From positions 1-39,340 of IMG/VR virus record IMGVR_UViG_3300030085_000277: a DNA stretch of 39,340 bases; one strand, given 5' to 3'. Both the position numbers and the translations under genes were made by a program. This DNA is from a virus. Positions 24,324-32,864 of the stretch are shown piece after piece (the first letter of the stretch is position 1; each line of letters starts with the position of its first letter). The notes beneath the pieces were generated by a model that was given only the letters and a program-made list of their open reading frames with translations, was not told the DNA's origin and searched no databases.

Positions 24324-26803
24324 AGGAAATCCAATAAGTTACCTTGTGTTCCATAAGTCCTATCCACATTCCAGTTAATATTTTTAAGAATAAAATTAAG
24401 TGGTTCTACAAAAGACTTTTCAAACTGTTGTTCTCTATCTACCATATTATCTAGTCCAAATTCTGTAGGTAGTTTTGTAATAAAAGATATACTAGATGAT
24501 TGATGAATATTTGGTGTTCTTAAATGTAAAAACTTAATCTTATCTCCTTCTTGAATAAATGGATACTTATGTTGTAGTTTCTTTTCTTTGAGTAAATGAT
24601 TATATAATATTGCACCTTTCACATGAATAGGAGCACCCTTCGCAAACAAAGAATTAGAGTCAAACCATTTCTTTAATCCGTTCACACTTCTTGGATATGC
24701 GATAGATTGTGGTGACATATTCATAAACTCTTTTCTAAAATCTTGTATAAACTTATTTAGCATTTTCTCATCACCACTCATGATGATTTTTAAACCCTCT
24801 TTAATTTTAATCCTACAAGGTTCTGGCGTAGATGACTTAACTGCCTCAATGCCCATAATCTTGAGAGTTGGTTCATGATAACGAACACCTTCAACATCCC
24901 ATGCATTTAAAATATATCTTTTCTTTGCTGTCCAGATACCCTTGTCAGCAATCACTTCTCTTTTCATAAACATCTTCTGGTCAAATGCATGAGTATAATC
25001 TGCAAGTTCTTGATACGACTTGTTGATAAAAGGTTCTATCTTTTCTTTTGCAATTATATCTAGAAAGTCCACTGGACTTTTAGGTTTGAACTTATCAATC
25101 AAATCACCAAATGTCACATAGATAGAATCTGTATCTGAAGCGATTACATAATCTTTACCATCTGTTTTAAGTAAATCATTCATGTATTCATTTACCTTAT
25201 TTTCAATCCAACGAATAGATAGTTGTCCAGAGGTAGTAACTGCTTCTGCCATTGCAAGAGAGTAATACCTAAAATACTGATTACCGATTGCACCATAAGC
25301 ACTGTTTAGTGCAATCTTTCTTGCCATCTGAATATTATCATACTTTGAAATCTTTTTAAGTAGTGATGGTTCTTTTGTATCTTCATATTGTTGTTTTGCT
25401 TCCAACATCTTTTTCTTGTAAATGACACGATCATTATACATATCTTCCATCAACTCTGGAAGAAAACCTTTTACATTTGTTTTGAACAATGCACCATTAG
25501 GTGTCATAGTTGTATTTTTAAGAACAGATGTATCAACCTCTTTTTTTAGAAGTTTATCAACTTTCATACCTTCAATAGTTCTCAAGGATTTTAGTGTCTC
25601 TGGACTAATATTATATTGCATCATCAAGTGTGGATACAAACTATTCAAGTCAAAAGACATAACCCACTTGTGTTCACCAACAATAGGATCTTTGACATAT
25701 GCACCTTCAAACTTAGATGATTTATCTGAAGCATTCTTCTGTGGTATAACTAGGTTTTTCTTTCTAAGATAATTAAATATTAAGATATCCCAATACTTCA
25801 CAGAACCAAGAACATCCATATAATTTACTTTGGCCTCATACGCCATAGTCAAACACAACTCAATCAATCGCATCTTATCTTCGATACGATCAACTAATTC
25901 CACATCAAGGATATTATAGTCAATAAAAGATTGGAAGTCTTTTGTATACCAATCCCTAAAAGTATCATAGGGATTTTCATCTTTCTTTTCTCCAAGTTCT
26001 ACATATGCAATGTGATTTAGAGAATATGATTCTTGACTTGTGTATGTAAACTTATGATACAAGTCAAGATAATCTAAATGGGCAACACCTTTAATTTCAT
26101 ACAGTTGATGTTTTCTACCACTATTATAAACTTCTCTCTCCGTGACCATTCTCCAAGGCGATAGTCTTTTGAGTTCATCCTCACCAAATAAATTCTTGAT
26201 ACGATTACAGAGATATGGAACATCAAAGAACTCTGTGTTCCAACCAGTGATAATGTCTGGTGTATTCTTTTCCCAAAACAAAAGAAACTCTTTGAACAAG
26301 TGTGGTTCACTTGAACATTCGATATAAGTTACATCTGTTCTTTTACTTTCATATTTACCAATACCAAAAACTACAATCTGTTTGTTCTGATGATTCTTAA
26401 CAGTAATAGATAGCATAGGTTCAAGTGCATCTTGTGGATTAGGAAATCCATTTTCACATTGAACTTCGATATCTATAGTAGTGATTAGAATATTATCCAA
26501 ATCCCAGTTTACTGAATTAGGATATTGATCAGACAAATAGACATATGGAAACTGTGTTTGACCCAGAACTAAATGTTTCTGATTCTCATACTGTTTAGTC
26601 CATTCTTTTGCTTCTTTGATATTGTCAAACTTGATTGGGGCAGCATTCTGTCCAGTAAGAGTTTTGTATCCACTTTCATTTTTACATGGTGTAAATAATG
26701 TCGGTTGATACTTAACTCTACGAACTTGTCTCTTGCCGTCTACAACTTCTCTAATGAGAAGCTGATTGCCCCACTGTAAAATATTTGTATAGAAACTCAC
26801 CAT
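24320..26803 (-). CDS. 43: DNA polymerase, T4 gp43 (family B)
   Basis: An 827-residue replicative polymerase with proofreading. Exonuclease motifs: Exo I ITTIDIEVQ (D111, E113), Exo II TGWNTEFFDVPYLCN (186-200), Exo III YNILD (296-300). Polymerase motifs: A SFDLNSLYP (D385), B KIALNSAYG (496-504), C ASDTDSIY (D557, D559). It is somewhat shorter than T4/RB69 gp43 (about 900 residues from memory). It lacks an obvious Shine-Dalgarno downstream of its predicted transcription start; a consensus TTGACA/TATAAT promoter ends 2 bases before the ATG. It overlaps the DUF4338-like gene by 4 bases. Confidence 0.97.
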   Translation of the reverse strand: MVSFYTNILQWGNQLLIREVVDGKRQVRRVKYQPTLFTPCKNESGYKTLTGQNAAPIKFDNIKEAKEWTKQYENQKHLVLGQTQFPYVYLSDQYPNSVNWDLDNILITTIDIEVQCENGFPNPQDALEPMLSITVKNHQNKQIVVFGIGKYESKRTDVTYIECSSEPHLFKEFLLFWEKNTPDIITGWNTEFFDVPYLCNRIKNLFGEDELKRLSPWRMVTEREVYNSGRKHQLYEIKGVAHLDYLDLYHKFTYTSQESYSLNHIAYVELGEKKDENPYDTFRDWYTKDFQSFIDYNILDVELVDRIEDKMRLIELCLTMAYEAKVNYMDVLGSVKYWDILIFNYLRKKNLVIPQKNASDKSSKFEGAYVKDPIVGEHKWVMSFDLNSLYPHLMMQYNISPETLKSLRTIEGMKVDKLLKKEVDTSVLKNTTMTPNGALFKTNVKGFLPELMEDMYNDRVIYKKKMLEAKQQYEDTKEPSLLKKISKYDNIQMARKIALNSAYGAIGNQYFRYYSLAMAEAVTTSGQLSIRWIENKVNEYMNDLLKTDGKDYVIASDTDSIYVTFGDLIDKFKPKSPVDFLDIIAKEKIEPFINKSYQELADYTHAFDQKMFMKREVIADKGIWTAKKRYILNAWDVEGVRYHEPTLKIMGIEAVKSSTPEPCRIKIKEGLKIIMSGDEKMLNKFIQDFRKEFMNMSPQSIAYPRSVNGLKKWFDSNSLFAKGAPIHVKGAILYNHLLKEKKLQHKYPFIQEGDKIKFLHLRTPNIHQSSSISFITKLPTEFGLDNMVDREQQFEKSFVEPLNFILKNINWNVDRTYGTQGNLLDFL

Positions 26804-26811
26804 TTGTATCC

Positions 26812-26840
26812 ATTATATAGTTTTTGTGTGGTAATGTCAA
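26812..26840 (-). promoter_or_regulatory. Perfect consensus sigma70 promoter for the polymerase gene
   Basis: TTGACA at 26840-26835 and TATAAT at 26817-26812 on the minus strand, with exactly 17 bases between. Both hexamers match the consensus fully. The predicted start (about 26805) is 2 bases before the gp43 ATG at 26803. Confidence 0.8.
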
Positions 26841-27082
26841 GAATTATTTTCAAACAAAGGTAACTTTTCTTCCTTTGTTGGGAAATATTTGTTAATCATT
26901 TCTAGTCTGTCATGTGCAGAAGCAAGTTTATCTAGTTCTGCGATTACGGCCTCAGTGATATCACTATGTTCTCCAATGCCTGCAGGCATGGTTTGATAAA
27001 CCTTGATGTTTGCCTTATGTACTTCTATTTCTCCCTCTGCCTGCTTTTTTGCAGCCAAAATTAAATGATCTCCTGCTTTCAT
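26837..27082 (-). CDS. Small hypothetical helical protein upstream of gp43
   Basis: An 81-residue, mainly helical, acidic protein (MKAGDHLILAAKKQAEGEIE at the start). Leu/Ile spacing in 40-65 could form a short coiled coil. No family recognised. Its ATG overlaps the RimK-RimB gene by 4 bases. Its stop codon lies within the -35 element of the polymerase promoter. Unknown function. Confidence 0.65.
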   Translation of the reverse strand: MKAGDHLILAAKKQAEGEIEVHKANIKVYQTMPAGIGEHSDITEAVIAELDKLASAHDRLEMINKYFPTKEEKLPLFENNS

Positions 27083-28566
27083 TTGCTTCTTCTCCCTTGG
27101 TCAATGCCTTTCATTTTTTTAGTTGGTAAATCGTCCTCATCATTTTCGTCACCTCTCTCAATCCAATCTGATAGGACAAATCTTCTATTTGGATTGACAG
27201 TGACTTGAAACAAAGTCATCAATGATCTATTTGCAAGAAAATTACTTCTCGCATCTTTTGTTGCAAGTCCGATAGGAACATCTATATACTTTCTATTGTT
27301 AAATATAATATTTACATTTACGATAGGTCTTTCATCTATTTTTCCAACATGCTCTGGTTTTGAAATACCTTGTAAAGCACTTGTAAACTTCTTACCATTC
27401 TTTTCCCACCTTACAGTTCTACCTTTGATCTCTACTTTGTCTACTACAAACATGGAAGCGTTAGTTCCATTACCAGTATCAAACTTTGCTCTTAGTGGGC
27501 CATATCCTTCTATTTCTATTCTTTCAACATATCCACTTTCTGTAGGAAATGAGTGTCTACGATTATTTGTAACTTGAATAAATTCTATTAACTTATCTAC
27601 AATCTTAGATGGTTTTGCTTCACCAACATAATCGTTCTTATCTGATTCTGTATCTGTCGCATCATACATTGCAAAGTTAGAACCTATACCAGCAGAACCA
27701 TTACATTCTAACACATAAATCTTATCTCCAACTAGTGCATGGTCGACTCCAACTACATATGCACCTACGGCACGAGCGGCTCTTAGTATAGTTTCTCTTT
27801 CTGCATCTGATAACTTATGTGGTTCTGTAGTAGCACCTCTGTGTCTATTAGAACGAAAGTCATCCTTTGGTCGTATTCTTTTTGTTGAGGCAAGTATTTT
27901 ACCACCTACCACGATAGTTCTAATATCGTAATCAAATTTTAGATATTCTTGAATTAGTAGTTCTGCACCAAACTTCCAAAGTGATTGTACATTTGATACT
28001 AAACTTTCATATGAATCTACGATAGATACACCGATACCTTGTGTACCAGTAATCGACTTGATAATCATAGGATATTTATTACCAACTCTTTCTAGTGCAT
28101 CATCTAGACTTTTCTCATTTGAGATAATTGATGTTCTAGGTGTAGGAATACTATTTCTTTCAAAAGATAAAAACGCCGACATCTTATTATCACAAGTTAA
28201 CATACCTTCTTTATTGTTAACCATAAATGCACCAGCTCTTTCAAACGATGTCAAAAGTGCAATACCAATCTCATCTTCCAAAACACCAGCACGAACAAAA
28301 CAAACTGTTTTTCGTGTGTTAAATTCTACAACTGTATCTTCACCATCAATATTTGAAACAGTAAGTAATCCAGTTTCTAAGTCATTCTTGTTAATCCATG
28401 CTTGTTTAACATTGATGATATGACACTTAATACCTCTTTTCTTACAAACTTTCTCTATAAGATTGCTTACTAACTCTGGTTTTTTAGATTTTAATTTTGT
28501 TAGAACTGCTACTTCGATATCAGTATCGAGTTTTGCTTCTGTGATAAAGTCGGCAAACTTTTCCAT
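27079..28566 (-). CDS. RimK-type ATP-grasp ligase fused to RimB-like aspartyl protease domain
   Basis: A 495-residue fusion. Residues 15-330 are an ATP-grasp fold of the RimK type: CDNKMSAFLSFERNSIPTPR (125-144), PMIIKSITGTQGIGVSIVD (166-184) as the glycine-rich ATP loop, DIRTIVVGGKILASTKR (214-230), and the metal-site ECNGSAGIGS (287-296). RimK enzymes add glutamates to a C-terminus such as ribosomal S6. Residues 340-470 resemble RimB/ATP-dependent zinc protease-like retropepsins: FDTGNGTNA (D363-T-G) and a later FLANRSLM...VLSDWIE. In bacteria RimB removes or trims Glu chains. The start MEKFADFITEA resembles T4 capsid-targeting peptides. A RegA-adjacent early position is odd for an internal protein. 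Confidence 0.78.
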   Translation of the reverse strand: MEKFADFITEAKLDTDIEVAVLTKLKSKKPELVSNLIEKVCKKRGIKCHIINVKQAWINKNDLETGLLTVSNIDGEDTVVEFNTRKTVCFVRAGVLEDEIGIALLTSFERAGAFMVNNKEGMLTCDNKMSAFLSFERNSIPTPRTSIISNEKSLDDALERVGNKYPMIIKSITGTQGIGVSIVDSYESLVSNVQSLWKFGAELLIQEYLKFDYDIRTIVVGGKILASTKRIRPKDDFRSNRHRGATTEPHKLSDAERETILRAARAVGAYVVGVDHALVGDKIYVLECNGSAGIGSNFAMYDATDTESDKNDYVGEAKPSKIVDKLIEFIQVTNNRRHSFPTESGYVERIEIEGYGPLRAKFDTGNGTNASMFVVDKVEIKGRTVRWEKNGKKFTSALQGISKPEHVGKIDERPIVNVNIIFNNRKYIDVPIGLATKDARSNFLANRSLMTLFQVTVNPNRRFVLSDWIERGDENDEDDLPTKKMKGIDQGRRSK

Positions 28567-28583
28567 ACACTATCCCCATAGTT

Positions 28584-29015
28584 TTATATTTCTTTGGTAT
28601 CTTCTTTTTTCTTACCAATGTTATATTTTGTCTCCAAAATCCATTCATTCTTTTCTTTGAATGAAATAATCTTTATTTGACTTAGTGGTGCTACTGGGTC
28701 TACTTCCCCTTTTAGCGTCACCAAACCCCAATCACTTAGTAATTTGCCTATTGTGTTTCTTCTAGCAATATCATTCTCACTCAAGTTGGTTTCTTTACCA
28801 TCAAGAGCAAAAAGTTCTTTAAAATGAACCAAATAGTATTTACCTTGTTTATGTAAGATGTGACAAGATTGATATAGTTTTCTGTCTTTTCTACTTGCAA
28901 CACCAATTCTAGATAATGTTTCTCTAACTTTGAGAAAGTCATCTGGTTCTTTCAAGACGATTTCAAGCATATCATCTTGTTTCCAATTCAGTTTAACCTC
29001 TTCCATTTTTTCCAC
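28584..29015 (-). CDS. regA: RegA translational repressor
   Basis: A 143-residue protein close to T4 RegA: LYQSCHILHKQGKYYLVHFKE, RRNTIGKLLSDWGLV and IISFKEKNEW. RegA binds AU-rich initiation regions of early mRNAs and blocks their translation, including its own and that of polymerase accessory genes. T4 homology begins at M16 (MLEIVLKEPDDF). I keep the upstream ATG because AGGTGG stands before it. It overlaps gp62 by 23 bases and is followed by the RimK-like gene after 17 bases. Confidence 0.92.
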   Translation of the reverse strand: MEKMEEVKLNWKQDDMLEIVLKEPDDFLKVRETLSRIGVASRKDRKLYQSCHILHKQGKYYLVHFKELFALDGKETNLSENDIARRNTIGKLLSDWGLVTLKGEVDPVAPLSQIKIISFKEKNEWILETKYNIGKKKEDTKEI

Positions 29016-29385
29016 CTTTTTTCAAACTATCTTTAATAGTCTTAATCTGTTCATCATTAAGTATATTAAGAGCGGATTTTGCCTTTTCATTACTATATCC
29101 ATAATACTCTTTTACATACTCTAGATTCTTTAGTTTACTCGCTTTCAACCAAGGATTAAATCTTTTTCTTGGTCTAAGACTATTTAGTAAAAAGTCAAAC
29201 TGTAACTTATTATCTAGGTGGTGTTTGATATTCATCTCATTTGTAAGTTGAATAGTTTCTGTATCTAATAGACACTTATTTATGATGAAGGCTGGATATT
29301 TCTTTTCCCAAACTTCATCACCAGTGTCCATAAGTTTTTCTTTGGTATAGTTTATGGCATTAAGATATTCTTTTAGTTCATACAA
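28993..29385 (-). CDS. 62: Clamp loader small subunit, T4 gp62
   Basis: A 130-residue protein matching the T4 gp62 type by size, position between 44 and regA, and sequence character (ELKEYLNAINYTKEKLMDTG, FIINKCLLDTETIQLTNEMN, FDFLLNSLRPRKRFNPWLK). It forms the gp44/62 complex that loads the gp45 clamp. It is shorter than T4 gp62 (187 residues from memory). It overlaps regA by 23 and the oxygenase by 8 bases. A gene between 44 and 62 is not in T4. Confidence 0.85.
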   Translation of the reverse strand: MYELKEYLNAINYTKEKLMDTGDEVWEKKYPAFIINKCLLDTETIQLTNEMNIKHHLDNKLQFDFLLNSLRPRKRFNPWLKASKLKNLEYVKEYYGYSNEKAKSALNILNDEQIKTIKDSLKKGGKNGRG

Positions 29386-29941
29386 GTTCCATCTCCTTGT
29401 ATCCCTCTAGTCTATCTGAATTATAGATTTGTCCACCCTTATCTAGAGTTTTGAATACTATACAAGTTCTTAACTTATGACAGTTTCTAGATACAGGCAT
29501 CGCTTGATGAACTTGTTTTGCTGGAAAACAAATCAATCTGTTACCTTTATATTCTGCAATCTCATTTAATACAATAGTTCCACCCATATCATCCTTTTCC
29601 CAATCTAGTCTAGGATAATATATTAAAGTATAATCACCATCATCTGTATGTGAAAGTGGTTCTACACCATGAGTATGAGCGTTTAGATAAACTCTTTCCC
29701 ATTGTAAATCTAGTTTTACTTTATTCATTGCAGATTGCCATATGGGCATAATCCAATCCATACCTCTATCTAACATCTCTTTTTCTGTATGAACTGCCTT
29801 AATGTGCCAATGTTTATTAGTGCCACCTTTTCTAGAGTTGTAGTCATATTTCCATGAAAGTTGTTGTACCTCAGAGTCTATAATTTCTGCAATATGTGGC
29901 TCTACTAAGTTGTCTATTATTTGTAATCTATCGTATATCAT
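29378..29941 (-). CDS. 2OG-Fe(II) oxygenase inserted between clamp-loader genes
   Basis: 187 residues from the ATG at 29941, chosen because it overlaps the gp44 stop as ATGA; a longer frame to 29977 lies inside gp44. Iron triad H98-x-D100 (LSHTDDGDY) and H145 (KQVHQAMP), with R158 (KLRTCIVF) as the 2-oxoglutarate ligand. GGTIVLNEIAEYKGNRLICF is the usual strand pair before the distal His. It is a small phage-type dioxygenase. The overlaps on both sides (4 and 8 bases) mean it is made together with gp44 and gp62. Confidence 0.82.
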   Translation of the reverse strand: MIYDRLQIIDNLVEPHIAEIIDSEVQQLSWKYDYNSRKGGTNKHWHIKAVHTEKEMLDRGMDWIMPIWQSAMNKVKLDLQWERVYLNAHTHGVEPLSHTDDGDYTLIYYPRLDWEKDDMGGTIVLNEIAEYKGNRLICFPAKQVHQAMPVSRNCHKLRTCIVFKTLDKGGQIYNSDRLEGYKEMELV

Positions 29942-30873
29942 CTGAACTTCACCACTCCCATAATCTCTGTTAGACAAGCCAACATATTTATTTCTTGATC
30001 TGCTACAAAGGCAGATTTATACTGATAATCCCCAAGTATAACAACAGCGTGAGGAATAGTATTGGGATCAAGATGATCATAAAGCGAGTCATAAATCCGG
30101 CGATAAATCCTAGTGTGGTCATTATCAAGATTAGCAACAATCCACTTTCTGACATTTGTAAACTCCTTTCCCTTCAAAGCATGCATCAACTCACCGATAT
30201 TTTTTTCGGATATATTAACAAGAACACCAGCATCAATCTGTCCAGTAGCAGAGTATCTTTGTAACTCATTTAAAACTCTACGCCAATCTGGAAAGTGTTT
30301 ATTGATTAGTTCAGCAACAGCCTTAGGTTCATACTTAATTCCTTCTCCGTCTAGGATATCTTTTACTTTTACAAAAAAAGTTTCTGCAAGTTTTATCTTC
30401 TCACCATTATTTATCGTGAAATCAATGCCAGAACATCTTGAATGTAATGGTTCAATCAATCGGTTTTTATAATTACAAGTGAGAATAAATCCACAGTTCT
30501 TATGAAACTCTTCCATAAAACCTCGCAAGGCAGGTTGAGTAGATTGTGGATTTAGATAATCTGCCTCATCTAGAATGATATATTTTCTACCACCCTCTAG
30601 ACTTACTGTAGAAGCAAAGTTTTTAATTTTAGTTCTGAGAACATCAATGCCTGATTCCTCTGAACCATTTATCATCATATAAGTAGCGCCGATTTCATTT
30701 ATCATTGCTTTTGCAACTGTAGTTTTACCTACACCAGCACTTCCACTTAGTATGATATTTGGGATAGATTTGTTTTTAACAAACTCTTTAAAAGTATCTT
30801 TTAGATGGTTTGGTAAAACACAATCATCAATAGTCTCGGGCCGATACTTCTCGACCCACAAAAAGTTTTCCAT
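29938..30873 (-). CDS. 44: Clamp loader large subunit, T4 gp44
   Basis: A 311-residue AAA+ ATPase. Walker A GSAGVGKTT at 44-52, Walker B LDEADYL at 101-107, and the arginine-finger-type SRC motif at 145-147 (LHSRCSGIDF). It assembles as a pentamer with gp62 and opens the gp45 ring at primer ends. The start MENFLWVEKYRPETIDD fits the family's N-terminus. It is separated from gp45 by 17 bases and overlaps the oxygenase gene by 4. Confidence 0.95.
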   Translation of the reverse strand: MENFLWVEKYRPETIDDCVLPNHLKDTFKEFVKNKSIPNIILSGSAGVGKTTVAKAMINEIGATYMMINGSEESGIDVLRTKIKNFASTVSLEGGRKYIILDEADYLNPQSTQPALRGFMEEFHKNCGFILTCNYKNRLIEPLHSRCSGIDFTINNGEKIKLAETFFVKVKDILDGEGIKYEPKAVAELINKHFPDWRRVLNELQRYSATGQIDAGVLVNISEKNIGELMHALKGKEFTNVRKWIVANLDNDHTRIYRRIYDSLYDHLDPNTIPHAVVILGDYQYKSAFVADQEINMLACLTEIMGVVKFR

Positions 30874-30890
30874 AATATAGTTCCTTCAAA

Positions 30891-31559
30891 TTAAACATTA
30901 TATTTAGATTCAGGCTCAAGTGCAATCCAATACTCAATATCACTTTTAGTATTTTTAAAGTGACTAATAAACTTACTAGATACAGCAACTCTATAATCAC
31001 CACCTAATAGTTTTAGATTTTCAACTTTGAAGAAAAAAGTATAATCTGCATTTTCTTCTGCCTTACAATCTACATTGATAGAATAGTTATTTGCAGTATC
31101 ATTCTTTTTATCTTTGACAGTAAGTAAGTTATTTTCTAACGCCAAGTCTGGTGAAGAGATAACTCCTGCAGCCCTTTTCAACTGATTTACAGTATCATCA
31201 TTTAAAGTAAAAGTTACTTCTTCTGAAGGCATAGTAATCATTTTACTTGGACTAGTTACCACACTAGGATCTGAATAGAAATACTTCAAACTATTTCTTG
31301 GATTACCTTCTTCTGACATAGTTACAAACTGGTCTTGGAAATCCAAAACTGGTGTTGTAAATAAAGATAAGGCAGCAAGAAACTCATTCAAATCATAGAT
31401 TGCAACCTCTTTTGGAAATGTTTCCATCACCTTCGCTCTTGCCACAATGTTTTTCATTGCAGACATAGTTGTAAGTTCACTACCTTCTTTGATAATCAAG
31501 TTCTGATTGATTGAAGCAAAGTTTTTAAGTATACCTACAGTATCATTACTTAGTTTCAT
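30891..31559 (-). CDS. 45: Sliding clamp, T4 gp45
   Basis: About 222 residues from the ATG at 31559 (MKLSNDTVGILKNFASIN, the T4-like start); a longer frame to 31577 adds six residues inside the upstream gene. Matches in character to T4 gp45: NLIIKEGSELTTMS, VAIYDLNEFLAALSLF, ADYTFFFKVENLKLLGGDYRV. It forms a trimeric ring tethering gp43 and, in T4, also links late transcription to replication. That second role fits the TATAAATA late boxes seen in this window. Confidence 0.93.
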   Translation of the reverse strand: MKLSNDTVGILKNFASINQNLIIKEGSELTTMSAMKNIVARAKVMETFPKEVAIYDLNEFLAALSLFTTPVLDFQDQFVTMSEEGNPRNSLKYFYSDPSVVTSPSKMITMPSEEVTFTLNDDTVNQLKRAAGVISSPDLALENNLLTVKDKKNDTANNYSINVDCKAEENADYTFFFKVENLKLLGGDYRVAVSSKFISHFKNTKSDIEYWIALEPESKYNV

Positions 31560-31827
31560 TTTCACTCTCCGTTTCATTTATATAAAGTGCCATCATACCA
31601 TAATGTATGATCTTAAGCAAGTCATTTCTATCCTTACCATTTTTCTTTCCATATCGTTGTGCATATTTTAATACATTACCAATACAAAAACCCTCACCAT
31701 GACCACCATCTATGATGAACTCTGTCGCTTGGTATTTACCCTCACTGTAATGTTTATCATAAGTAGCGTCTACATAATTTTTCAATTCGTCAAGAATTTT
31801 ATCTTCACGAAATTTATATTTTGGCAT
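31546..31827 (-). CDS. DUF3310 family phage protein
   Basis: A 93-residue protein with HGEGFCIGNVLKYAQRYGKK and the helix DLLKIIHYGMMAL, the core of DUF3310, a family common in phages and sometimes called nucleotide-kinase-like without biochemical proof. The typical GYCLGNAIKYL core here reads GFCIGNVLKYA. It overlaps gp45 by 14 bases and follows the oxygenase gene with no gap. Confidence 0.8.
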   Translation of the reverse strand: MPKYKFREDKILDELKNYVDATYDKHYSEGKYQATEFIIDGGHGEGFCIGNVLKYAQRYGKKNGKDRNDLLKIIHYGMMALYINETESENETK

Positions 31828-32787
31828 TTATTTCCTCTTAGTTGCAAGTTGTCTTTTATCTCTTAAATTTTTCATGTATTCCATCTGGTCTGCTGGTGCA
31901 GTTATACCAAGTTGTTTTAGGATCAATTTATCCATCACATTGATATTTGTAGAGAAAGTCCTTCTTTCACCTTCACCAGAGAAAGGCATGACAGCGTGTC
32001 TTAACCAATTAGGGAATATCATAAGTACACCCTTTTCAGGCTTTACATATTCATCTGTGGCAGGTCTAAGTATCTTAGTATCTGACCTTCCGTTTACTCC
32101 CCATTGAAAATAAGTAAATCCATCTACGGCACCAGAGTTGTTTGCCAAGTTCCATTGTTCTTCAGCATTTATCTTTTCAATCTGTGGTGGAACTTTTAGA
32201 TATAGGATACATGATAATCCTTGTTGAGTAACTACACCATGATCGTGTAGTGGATTATAATCACCAGCATAACTATGAACTGACCATGCTTCGAAAGCAT
32301 CAATCACAGCATCCATATCAAATGCTTTTTGTAAATAAGTTCTTGCACATTGTTCAATAATTGTTTTTACTTGCCCAGGAACTGAACCTTGTGTTTCATC
32401 TGTAATAGGAAACTCAATCTGTGCTGATTTTTCATTCTGTTTTATTTGTCCTACAAGACCCCAAGAATAAGTATTTGATACTGTAGTATTACCTTTTACT
32501 TGACCAAATCTTTCATCCTTAGTCAATAATTCTTCGTCAATATAATTATTGATTTCATCAATGGCAGATTCTGGAATCTCTACTCGCATCATATGTAATG
32601 CAAGTTTTGTTTTCATAGAAACTTTTAAACCACTATTAGCTTTCTCATGTTCTTCATCTGCTTTTTGCAAACTTTCTATATCATCTGTAGGTATTTTTTC
32701 TTTAGAAGTCCAATGTTCTTCGTCTGGTTTTGCTACACCACCATCTTTAAATTGGTCTGGAGCAACATCAAATGTTTTTAATCCCAT
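31828..32787 (-). CDS. 2OG-Fe(II) oxygenase, Oxy_5-like
   Basis: A 319-residue protein with NPLHDHGVV (H181, H183 region), SCILYLKVP, the FPNWLRHAV segment (H264) and ERRTFSTNIN (R275/R276). This order is typical of the putative 2OG-Fe(II) oxygenase group often labelled 2OG-FeII_Oxy_5, abundant in marine phages. The first 150 residues are an acidic extension. The normal HxD is represented by H181-D182-H183. The substrate is unknown. An AAGGAG site precedes the ATG; the stop is adjacent to the DUF3310 ATG. Confidence 0.83.
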   Translation of the reverse strand: MGLKTFDVAPDQFKDGGVAKPDEEHWTSKEKIPTDDIESLQKADEEHEKANSGLKVSMKTKLALHMMRVEIPESAIDEINNYIDEELLTKDERFGQVKGNTTVSNTYSWGLVGQIKQNEKSAQIEFPITDETQGSVPGQVKTIIEQCARTYLQKAFDMDAVIDAFEAWSVHSYAGDYNPLHDHGVVTQQGLSCILYLKVPPQIEKINAEEQWNLANNSGAVDGFTYFQWGVNGRSDTKILRPATDEYVKPEKGVLMIFPNWLRHAVMPFSGEGERRTFSTNINVMDKLILKQLGITAPADQMEYMKNLRDKRQLATKRK

Positions 32788-32821
32788 AATATAATCTCCT
32801 TAGTTATGGTTATTGTTCCTA

Positions 32822-32850
32822 CGCTAACATAAAATGGGGGGCAATGTCAA
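32822..32850 (-). promoter_or_regulatory. Weak promoter candidate TTGACA-17-TTAGCG
   Basis: TTGACA at 32850-32845 on the minus strand, in the loop of the Hsp20 terminator hairpin. TTAGCG follows at 32827-32822 after 17 bases. The -10 box is poor but shares TGTTAGC with the promoter at 34625-34653. The leader would be about 28 bases with AAGGAG before the oxygenase ATG. Confidence 0.35.
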
Positions 32851-32860
32851 CCCCCCATTT
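32832..32860 (-). terminator. Strong hairpin terminator after Hsp20
   Basis: A 10-bp perfect stem (AAATGGGGGG with CCCCCCATTT) and a 9-base loop, starting 4 bases after the Hsp20 stop and followed by TATG. The T-rich end of the stem supplies a short U run. The loop holds TTGACA. Confidence 0.65.
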
Positions 32861-32864
32861 AAAT

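Noticed and set aside
29941-29977. Longer start for the clamp-loader-linked oxygenase
   Set aside because: The added 12 residues lie inside gp44, while the ATG at 29941 makes a clean ATGA overlap and begins at the domain.
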